From: Pseudaminobacter soli (ex Li et al. 2025)
Lineage (GTDB): Bacteria; Pseudomonadota; Alphaproteobacteria; Rhizobiales; Rhizobiaceae
DNA length: 64,000 bases
NCBI RefSeq assembly: GCF_029892515.1
Contig: NZ_JARXVF010000004.1
Span: forward strand, 186,001-250,000
Reading direction: 5' to 3'
Part shown: piece after piece, positions 17,270-23,922 of the stretch
How the letters are laid out: the number at the start of each line of letters is the position of its first letter
Position numbering within the stretch: position 1 is the stretch's first letter
Notes under the pieces: model-generated
Told to the model about the DNA's origin: nothing
Database searches by the model: none
What the model saw: the letters and a program-made list of their open reading frames with translations, nothing else
Translations under genes and position numbers: made by a program

Positions 17270-18136
17270 TTATTCCTTCGCGGTGTTGATCTCGATCTTC
17301 TGCACGCTCAGGGGCTCGATGTTGTATTTCTGCATGATCGTCTTGTAGGTGCCATTGTCTATGAGACGCTGCAGGGTTGCCTGAATCGCATCGCGCAGTT
17401 GGTCGTTGCCCTTGGGAACGGCAATGCCAATCGGTGACCGTTGATTGTCGAGGTCGGTGTAAATCACGACATCGAAGGCATTGCCGCCGTCGACTGTCTG
17501 GGCGAGATATGCTGCGGTTGCCGCCTCATTGGTGGAGGCATCTGCCTTGCCCGCCTTGATGGCAAGATGAACATCGCTGGCAGACGGCAATACGACCGCT
17601 TCGATTGGTTTTTTGCCTCTTTTCACGCAATCCGCACTCAGATCCGCGATTGCCTTTTCACCGTTGGTTCCGCGCTGGGTAGACATTCGCCGGCCGCAGA
17701 TATCGAGTATGCCCTTCACATCGGAGCCCTTGGGGACGACCATGGCGTCCTGGCTGACGGAGTAATCGATGAAATCGACAACCTTTTGCCTGCCGATCGT
17801 GTCTGTGAAAGCCGACAATGCGATATCGTACTTCCCGGCGGCCAGGCCCGGAATAATTCCGTCGAACGGCTGCTTGTTCCAGTTGAATTTCACACCGAGA
17901 AGAGCCCCGGCTTCCTGCATCAAATCGTATTCCACGCCCGTCAGTTCATTCTTGGCGTCGAAAAATTCATAGGGCGGAAACGGGAATTCGGATGCGACCT
18001 GGATGACGCCTGCCTTCTGGATGCTGTCCGGCAGCATAGCCCGGAGTTCAGGGACTTCCTCCGCGTGAACAATGCTTGTGAAAGAGAGGAGAAGGGCGAT
18101 GGAGATAGTCGAACGGATTGACATGCTTGCAGACAT
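17270..18136 (-). CDS. Polar amino-acid ABC transporter, periplasmic binding protein (intact module)
   Basis: 288 residues; signal peptide to about SIVHAEE. Domain pattern as in the copy at 12529: EFPFPPYEFFDAKNELTGVE, DGIIPGLAAGKYDIALSA, a two-Cys segment (LDICGRRMS...LSADCVKRGK) that could form a disulfide, and ASTNEAATAAYLAQTV. ATG 18136 has AGGAGAG upstream. The fold binds amino acids or related small polar compounds; ligand is unknown. First transporter gene after the PLP enzyme (17-base gap), so the PLP enzyme probably acts on the imported ligand. Confidence 0.9.
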   Translation of the reverse strand: MSASMSIRSTISIALLLSFTSIVHAEEVPELRAMLPDSIQKAGVIQVASEFPFPPYEFFDAKNELTGVEYDLMQEAGALLGVKFNWNKQPFDGIIPGLAAGKYDIALSAFTDTIGRQKVVDFIDYSVSQDAMVVPKGSDVKGILDICGRRMSTQRGTNGEKAIADLSADCVKRGKKPIEAVVLPSASDVHLAIKAGKADASTNEAATAAYLAQTVDGGNAFDVVIYTDLDNQRSPIGIAVPKGNDQLRDAIQATLQRLIDNGTYKTIMQKYNIEPLSVQKIEINTAKE

Positions 18137-18153
18137 GGAAGCTCTCCTGGAGG

Positions 18154-19242
18154 TTAAGATTGCAGTTGTTGAGCGGCAGAGGAAAGAGTCTTGATCGCCT
18201 GTTCGATGACCTCACCGGAGACGGTGAAATGAGGAGAAAGGCGCAGGCCCGCCCCGCGGGCCGAAAGGTAGAGTCCCTCGGCGCGGACGCGCTGCGACAG
18301 TTCAAGCGCCTGCGCTTCGGGAATGGAAAGGGTGACGATCCCGCTTTGCTGGATGTCGGAGCTGCCGGCGATCAGCGACCAGCCATGCTGCATGGCCACC
18401 TCGCGAACCGTTCGCGCCGCCGCCAGCGTGCGCTGACGAATGCGATCCAGGCCATATTCGCCATACCACCCGATCATCTCCGAAAGCGCGAACATGGACG
18501 TGTAGCTCTGGTTGCTGGGCACGACCGGCCAGAGATCGCTGTCCAGCGTCTTGCCGAGCCGGTCGACGATTTGCGCGGACAGGTGGACGATTGCCGCTCC
18601 CGGAGAGCCGCAAAACCATTTGTGGGCAACCGATACGAGGACATCGATCTCCTCGATCTGCGCGCCCGTCGGGACGATCGGCATCGCCTGGGACGCATCG
18701 ACGACAAGGGTAAAGCCGAGGTCGCGGCGCGCGGCGACCAGCGGAGCCAGGTCGATCACCGCTCCGGTGATCCAATGCACCTGGCTGACGAGGACAACCG
18801 ACGTCTCGCCATCGACATACGCCAGGAGATCGGAAGCGGCCCACCGCCCGGCGGGAACGAGACGCAGATCGCGGCCTGTGCGGGCAGCGTAGCGGCCGGC
18901 AAGCGTCACGAGGCCGGGATAATCGTCAGCACAGCACACGACGGAGCCGCGCCCCAACGGCATCGCCTGCAGGACAGCATCCGCAGCCGCCATTGCCGTG
19001 GAACCAACGAAGCATAGACCGGTCGATACGCCCAGAAAGCCCTGCACCGAAGCCTCGGCACGCCGGACGATATCGTCGGGCCTGCACTCTTCGCGCGCGC
19101 TGGTTCCGCATGTCATATATTCGGAAAACTGAGCCAGCACGGCTTTTCGAACCGAAGCGGGTGGAATGCCCAAGGCGGCCATATCCAGGTAGCTGATGCG
19201 GTCCAGTTGCGCGAACTCCGCATCATCAATGTTTAGCGACAC
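18154..19242 (-). CDS. Class V aminotransferase-fold PLP enzyme
   Basis: 362 residues. Fold type I, class V (cysteine desulfurase / isopenicillin-N epimerase group). The PLP lysine lies in LVSVAHKWFCGSPG (about residue 213); the cofactor-binding Asp in TLVVDASQAMP and the His in SQVHWITGAV are also visible. There is no obvious active-site Cys loop of IscS-type desulfurases. Likely substrate is an amino acid or imine produced from the imported compound (inference). It heads the minus-strand operon with the ABC transporter. A candidate operator is at 19348-19363, about 105 bases upstream. Its C-terminus is duplicated as a relic at 13452-13683. Confidence 0.82.
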   Translation of the reverse strand: MSLNIDDAEFAQLDRISYLDMAALGIPPASVRKAVLAQFSEYMTCGTSAREECRPDDIVRRAEASVQGFLGVSTGLCFVGSTAMAAADAVLQAMPLGRGSVVCCADDYPGLVTLAGRYAARTGRDLRLVPAGRWAASDLLAYVDGETSVVLVSQVHWITGAVIDLAPLVAARRDLGFTLVVDASQAMPIVPTGAQIEEIDVLVSVAHKWFCGSPGAAIVHLSAQIVDRLGKTLDSDLWPVVPSNQSYTSMFALSEMIGWYGEYGLDRIRQRTLAAARTVREVAMQHGWSLIAGSSDIQQSGIVTLSIPEAQALELSQRVRAEGLYLSARGAGLRLSPHFTVSGEVIEQAIKTLSSAAQQLQS

Positions 19243-19347
19243 GTCAGGCTCCCTTCCCTACCGGGACAACCCCAACCCATGAAGGCAGATGCGTCTTGCT
19301 CGCCATAAAATTCCCCCACATTCTCTCAGCCAAGGCCGCCATGAGAA

Positions 19348-19363
19348 GTACACTACAGTAGAC
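19348..19363. promoter_or_regulatory. Operator-like motif, site A
   Basis: GTACACTACAGTAGAC matches the site at 21157-21172 in 13 of 16 positions and is built around a CACTAYAGTR near-palindrome. It lies upstream of the PLP enzyme/transporter operon and in the gap shared with the IclR gene at 19817. An IclR binding site is the simplest reading (inference). Confidence 0.55.
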
Positions 19364-19816
19364 TGATGTTCACAGATATGACAATGGCAAATTTCTGTTA
19401 CGAATATATGACGAAGGTCGACGTGCAAAATGGGGCGGGTTTGCAAAGGAATTGGCCAAAAAGACACCCGATCTGGCCTCTCGCGGAGGTCAGCCAAGAG
19501 ACAGCGCCAGTTCCCGATGCAGCAGGGTGGGAAATCGGAAGTCGATCGCGGCAAATGCTCCTTGACGATGAAGCACCCGCGCTCATATCGCTCTGGAGCT
19601 AAGGTGAACTCCGGTCGACAAGCGGAAAATCGACATTCTCGGTGCGCTCGACCGTATCACTTGATCCCATTTTCCACGCAAAATACGGCACTCTGGCCGC
19701 GGATATCTTGGTATCCCGGGGGTGACACCAACCATGTTCCTGCGTAGAAGGTTTCGTCAGGTATCATGAAACTGTCGAGACGCCCCAGGCGCCGCAAAGC
19801 ATAGCCGTGGAGACGC
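19364..19816. other. Intergenic region between the catabolic operon and iclR-type gene
   Basis: No gene recognised. It must contain the promoter of the IclR gene; no clear -35/-10 pair stands out. Short open frames here have no ribosome site. Confidence 0.3.
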
Positions 19817-20602
19817 ATGACGACGTCCGTGAAGCAGAAAGACAAGCAGCGCGAAAGCGGAATTGACCGCGCGATCGATATTCTGGAGTGTCTGCATCAA
19901 GCTGGAGAACCGTTGTCGATTGCGGAAATATCGCAACGACTCGATGCTCCGCGCTCCACGATCTACAAGTTCGTCAAGCGCTTCATAAAATCGGACATCC
20001 TGGAAGACTACGGACCGCGCGGCCGGATCTTCTTCGGCCGGGCAATCCACTTCTATGCCGCAGACTATCTCAGGCGGAACGACCTCATGCGCCGGGCACG
20101 TGACGAAGTCGACCGTTTGGCGCAGCAGCTCGGGGAAACATTCGAATTCTGCACCCTGCAGGGGAACAAATACGCAATTGTGTATGCGCAGACGGGCGCA
20201 CGCATGTTTCGAATCGGCTCCGAGGTCGGCGTCAGGCTCCCCATCCCGTGGACGGCATCCGGGCGCCTCCTTCTCGCAGGCTTGTCGCGTCAGGAGATCG
20301 TCGATCTTATCCCGCCAGAGGATTTCATCTTGCCGAATGGCCGCGAGATCGGCGTCGATGAACTCTGCCGCGACGTGGCCGCCGCCAGCGCGGCAGGCTA
20401 CACCATCACGTCGGGGCTCATCGATAGCTTGACCCAGTGCCTTGCCGCACCGATCCGGGATGCAAGCGGCATGACGACGGCGACGCTCTGCGCCGTAGTG
20501 ACGATCGACCGGCCGGCCGGCGAGGTCATGGCGCTCGTGCAGCATCTCAGAGCGAGCGCCGACCGGCTTTCCCTGGCCGCCGTGCCAAGCGCAGCCGAAT
20601 AG
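19817..20602 (+). CDS. IclR-family transcriptional regulator
   Basis: 261 residues. Winged helix-turn-helix at about 15-75 (GIDRAIDILECLHQAGEPLS, then IAEISQRLDAPRSTIYKFVKRF), followed by the IclR effector-binding domain (about 90-255; RIGSEVGVRLPIPWTASGRLLLAGL, AAGYTITSGLIDS, LCAVVTIDRP). Family members bind palindromes near their targets and respond to catabolic intermediates. Three copies of a shared motif at 13684, 19348 and 21157 flank the genes on both sides, so this protein is the likely regulator of the PLP enzyme/transporter operon, RidA and the ureohydrolase (inference). Confidence 0.9.
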   Translation: MTTSVKQKDKQRESGIDRAIDILECLHQAGEPLSIAEISQRLDAPRSTIYKFVKRFIKSDILEDYGPRGRIFFGRAIHFYAADYLRRNDLMRRARDEVDRLAQQLGETFEFCTLQGNKYAIVYAQTGARMFRIGSEVGVRLPIPWTASGRLLLAGLSRQEIVDLIPPEDFILPNGREIGVDELCRDVAAASAAGYTITSGLIDSLTQCLAAPIRDASGMTTATLCAVVTIDRPAGEVMALVQHLRASADRLSLAAVPSAAE

Positions 20603-20636
20603 GCCGTTCGTTCGCGGCGGCGTGCCACCTTCCCAG

Positions 20637-21014
20637 CTATTTTGGCGGGAATGCCGCGACGCAGTCCATTTCCACCATGTCGTCGATCAACTGGCATCCA
20701 ATGACGGCTCTGGCCGGAGGCATGCCAGGAAAGAACTCCTTGTAGATTGCATTGAACTCGGCGAAGTTGCCGAGGTCGCCCAGATAGGCATTGATCTTGA
20801 CTGCATGCCTCAGTTCGGTCCCGACGCCGCGCAAGATGACATCCAAGTTGCGCAACGTCTGACGTACCTGTTCAGCGAAGCTTGTGGGCATATCTCCCGT
20901 GCGAGCATTCACGGGGCCCTGTGCCGATACGAAAACCAAGCCATTGCTGATCACGGCATGTGAATAGTGACCGGCCGGCTTGACGGCATCCTCGACAATC
21001 GCTGTTTCCCGCAA
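20637..21014 (-). CDS. RidA/YjgF-family enamine/imine deaminase
   Basis: 125 residues from TTG 21014, chosen because AGAAGGAG is 6 bases upstream and the length fits the family (about 128). A GTG/ATG further upstream (21092) gives a non-homologous extension. Family motifs: HAVISNGLVFVSAQGPVNARTG, QVRQTLRNLDVILRGVG, and the C-terminal GMPPARAVIGCQLIDDMVEMDCVA. The Arg that binds the substrate carboxylate is in PPARAV. RidA hydrolyses reactive enamines released by PLP enzymes, which fits the PLP enzyme nearby. Operator-like site B lies 143 bases upstream. Confidence 0.88.
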   Translation of the reverse strand: MRETAIVEDAVKPAGHYSHAVISNGLVFVSAQGPVNARTGDMPTSFAEQVRQTLRNLDVILRGVGTELRHAVKINAYLGDLGNFAEFNAIYKEFFPGMPPARAVIGCQLIDDMVEMDCVAAFPPK

Positions 21015-21156
21015 ACCAAGTCTCCTTCTACTGCTTCGTAAGTGCTGCTCAAGTGACGAAGTGTGCTTCGGTCGCGACAAGGCAAAGGCCATCGGTCAGC
21101 CAAAGCCGGCATCGTCCGCCCACACTTGCTCATCCCACTGTTAACCAATTGCGATA

Positions 21157-21172
21157 GTACACTATAGTGGAT
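21157..21172. promoter_or_regulatory. Operator-like motif, site B
   Basis: GTACACTATAGTGGAT contains the perfect palindrome CACTATAGTG. It lies in the divergent gap between the RidA gene and the ureohydrolase gene, the best-conserved of the three copies of the motif. Confidence 0.55.
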
Positions 21173-21662
21173 AATAACACACAACTGTGCACAGGAATCC
21201 TTAGCCGCATTGGAGCCGTCACGCAACCGATTGTTTGAATGCTGCGATCTCCCGATGGATTGGATGACGCTAGTTGACTTGACCAAGGCATGCCGCTTGG
21301 TGGGCGTACGGCGATCGGCGGCAAAGCGAGCGATGGAAAGCAATCTGCGGTAAATGGGCCAGGACCGAATTTGAACAGTCACAAGCAATGTCCGCTTTTG
21401 GAAATTGGCCAACGCCGCTTCAATGACCGACATGGGCGCGTTGCTGACTGGCGTTGGGCCGAGAGCGGATTGTCCGGTTTCGGTTCGCATCTAGCCGCTC
21501 GCTGCCTCACAGGCATGGCCTGATCAGCACCGACGACACCAAGGAAGCTGAGGTTGACAGGCGGCCCGCTTTCAACCAATTCTCCACCGCCGAGAAACGG
21601 AGGCAGCCAATCTGGCACTCATCACGGTGTCGGCCGGACGACACCTGCGAGAGAGGTGTCCT
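21173..21662. other. Intergenic region, mostly a dispersed repeat
   Basis: Apart from the mosaic repeat at 21386-21482 no gene is recognised. The stretch leads into the ureohydrolase gene. Confidence 0.3.
21386..21482. repeat. Dispersed mosaic repeat R2
   Basis: The most complete copy: a TGTCCGCTTTTGG block, the core CGACATGGGCGCGTTGC, a GACTGGCGTTGGGCCGAG block and a final GCGGATTGTCCGG block. Related copies at 12050, 26637, 29659 and 62693. Confidence 0.65.
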
Positions 21663-22634
21663 TTGTCCGGCATCGCATCATCATCGATCATTGCGTCCGA
21701 GCAGACTTTCACGACGGCGCGAACATTTCTTCGAGTTCCCCATGCAGGAACTGCCGAAGGCGCTGACGTAGCTTTTCTTGGCATTCCGTTCGATCTGGCC
21801 ACGTCCAACCGGCCGGGCGCGAGATTGGGGCCCGGCGCTATCCGCAGCGCCTCGGGGCAACTTGCCGAACTGCCGAGCTATCCCGGTGGGTTCGACCCGC
21901 TTCAATATGTGAAGGCCGTAGACCTCGGCGATGTCCATCTCCATTACGGCGACTCTCGGTCAATCCCCGGAGCCATCGAAGCCGCAGCGGCAGAGGTGAT
22001 AGCCTCCGGGGCCACCCTATTCGGCCTTGGTGGGGACCATTTCATCTCCTTCCCCTTGCTGAAGGCGACGGCGGCGCGTCATGGAAAGCTGGCCTTGATC
22101 CAGTTCGACGCGCACACCGATACCTGGCAGGACGCTCAGGTGGCCCCCGGCCAGTTGGCCATGGATCATGGCACGATGTTCCGCACCGCCGTGGAGCAGG
22201 GCATCATTGACCCTGCAAGGTCGATCCAGGTCGGCATCCGCACGTGGGTGGATGATCCGATGGGCATTAGCATTCTCGACAACGTTGCCTGCGACGACTC
22301 CACGCCCGAGGGGATTGCGGCGATCATCCGGCAGGTTGCGGGTGAAGGCCCCTGCTACCTGACGGTGGATATCGACTGCCTTGATCCGGCTTATGCCCCC
22401 GGAACGGGAACGCCGGTCGTCGGCGGGCTCACGCCGCTCAAGCTGCTGCGTGTCCTCCGCGCCCTCTCGGGCCTTGATATCGTCGGCTGCGATGTCGTCG
22501 AGGTATCTCCTCCCTTCGACGTGGCCGGGATCACTGCACTGAACGCAGCCACGATCATGTATGAGCAGTTGTGCCGTGTCGCCCGCAGGAAAGGTGCGAT
22601 CGACCGGAGCTATTTCCACCCGTCGCAGCCGTGA
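21663..22634 (+). CDS. Agmatinase/arginase-family ureohydrolase
   Basis: About 323 residues from TTG 21663 (GAGAGG 5 bases upstream); a GTG at 21627 in the same frame is the alternative. Mn-binding motifs are complete: FGLGGDHFISFP, LIQFDAHTDTWQD, and TVDIDCLDPAYAPGTGTP. The family hydrolyses guanidino groups (agmatine, guanidinobutyrate, guanidinopropionate, guanidine) to urea and amine; the motifs do not tell which. Divergent from RidA, with operator-like site B between them. Followed by the hairpin of the recombinase gene on the other strand. Confidence 0.88.
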   Translation: MSGIASSSIIASEQTFTTARTFLRVPHAGTAEGADVAFLGIPFDLATSNRPGARLGPGAIRSASGQLAELPSYPGGFDPLQYVKAVDLGDVHLHYGDSRSIPGAIEAAAAEVIASGATLFGLGGDHFISFPLLKATAARHGKLALIQFDAHTDTWQDAQVAPGQLAMDHGTMFRTAVEQGIIDPARSIQVGIRTWVDDPMGISILDNVACDDSTPEGIAAIIRQVAGEGPCYLTVDIDCLDPAYAPGTGTPVVGGLTPLKLLRVLRALSGLDIVGCDVVEVSPPFDVAGITALNAATIMYEQLCRVARRKGAIDRSYFHPSQP

Positions 22635-22657
22635 GAACAAGAACCGCTACCCTTTGG

Positions 22658-22701
22658 GGTGGCGGTCCCATGGCGACCCAGGCCGGAACCAGGCCGCCAC
22701 C
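22658..22701. terminator. Hairpin downstream of intact recombinase
   Basis: GGTGGCGG (22658-22665) pairs with CCGCCACC (22694-22701) across a 28-base loop. It lies just past the recombinase stop on the minus strand and just past the ureohydrolase stop on the plus strand, so could serve both. Confidence 0.4.
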
Positions 22702-22705
22702 GTAG

Positions 22706-23338
22706 TCAGATTTCAGTTCCCTCCGCGAGGGTTAGCGCATCTTTGATGTCCACGCCAAGGTATCGAACGGTGTTTTCAATCTTGGTGTGGCCGAGTAGGA
22801 TTTGCACGGCTCGAAGGTTGCCGGTTGCCTTGTAAATGATCGAGGCCTTCGTACGACGAAGCGAATGCGTGCCGTAATCCTCAGCGCGAAGACCGATCGC
22901 TTCAATCCATTCATCAACCAATCGGGCATACTGCCTGGTGCTCATGTGGGCTGAACGATTGATCCTACTTGGGAAGGCATAGTCGTCGATCGTTCCGCCA
23001 CGCCGTTCGAGCCATGCCAACAAGCTCGCTCGAGCGTCGGCCATCAGTTCGAATTGAACGGGGCGCCCCGTCTTCTGCTGCACCACAAGCCCACGCGTCC
23101 GAATTTCGGGACCCACAACAAGGCTCCCGATCTTGATTTTAACGAGGTCGCAGCCGCGCAACTTGCTATCGATCGCAAGGTCGAACAACGCACGGTCCCG
23201 CAAGCGGCCTTCTCGATCGAGGAAGAATCGGATGGCCCATATCTGCCGAGGTTTCAGCGCTCGTTTCGCGCCAACTGTCCTGCCCGCATTCCAGGCCCGT
23301 CGGGCCTGCACCGCAGGATCATACTGTGAGAGTCCCAT
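22706..23338 (-). CDS. Small tyrosine recombinase/integrase
   Basis: 210 residues from ATG 23338, preceded by AAGGAG. Longer upstream frames exist but have no domain. The catalytic set is visible: first Arg in DSKLRGCDLVKI, Lys on the beta-hairpin (VVQQKTGRPVQFEL), HSLRR (His-x-x-Arg), LLGHTKIENT (His), and Tyr in VRYLGV. There is almost no N-terminal core-binding domain, only about 35 residues, so this is a catalytic-domain-only recombinase, perhaps dependent on another protein or inactive for general integration. Two partial 3' copies at 2172 and 27757. The ribosome site is buried in a hairpin (23348-23372). Confidence 0.85.
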   Translation of the reverse strand: MGLSQYDPAVQARRAWNAGRTVGAKRALKPRQIWAIRFFLDREGRLRDRALFDLAIDSKLRGCDLVKIKIGSLVVGPEIRTRGLVVQQKTGRPVQFELMADARASLLAWLERRGGTIDDYAFPSRINRSAHMSTRQYARLVDEWIEAIGLRAEDYGTHSLRRTKASIIYKATGNLRAVQILLGHTKIENTVRYLGVDIKDALTLAEGTEI

Positions 23339-23345
23339 CGTATTT

Positions 23346-23372
23346 CTCCTTCCGGCCACCATGGCCGGAAGG
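23346..23372 (-). promoter_or_regulatory. Hairpin occluding the recombinase ribosome-binding site
   Basis: An 11-bp perfect inverted repeat (CCTTCCGGCCA at 23348-23358 with TGGCCGGAAGG at 23362-23372, 3-base loop). Read on the minus strand, the 3' arm ends in GGAAGG and overlaps the AAGGAG Shine-Dalgarno 8 bases before the ATG at 23338. A folded leader would block initiation. Confidence 0.6.
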
Positions 23373-23922
23373 AAAACGACCGATCGAAGTAACCTTGTGG
23401 AGCCGGAAGCGGACCGGAAGCTCTCGGCGTACAAGGCCAAAAAGCAGACGTTCGGGCCATAAAGCGTCATGGCGGAGGCTGAGCCATTGCTGGCTTTCCC
23501 AATCCGAGTTTCCCTGCAGGTGCAGCCCAGACAACGCGGTAGTTGTTCTCGCATATCTCGAGAACTTCGCACCTGTGAAATTTGGCAGTCATGAAATCCC
23601 CGACATGCGCGCCAGTCTCTTTCATGCCTATCCTCTCGATCAATTGTCCGATCGTGCGCTGGGCAAGCGAAATGCTCAAAGTAGAAGAAAACGGGGATTG
23701 GTCCGCAAGGTGTTCGGCATCGTGTCACGTTAGTCATACCCGTCCCAGAACCGGCCGTCGGTCAATCAACTCGAGCAAGCTCGGGTACATGAGACGGTGG
23801 GCCGCCAAACAGGAAGCTCCGACAAGCACAAGCAATCGCGCATTTCGATCGAAATAGGAGTGCCCAGGAGAGGGAGCCTATCCGCCAACTCGAATTGGTG
23901 ATCTCAATCGAAGGAGCGTGCA
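23373..23922. other. Intergenic region upstream of arylsulfatase
   Basis: No gene with support. It holds the recombinase upstream region and the arylsulfatase leader; AAGGAG lies 6 bases before the ATG at 23923. Confidence 0.3.
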
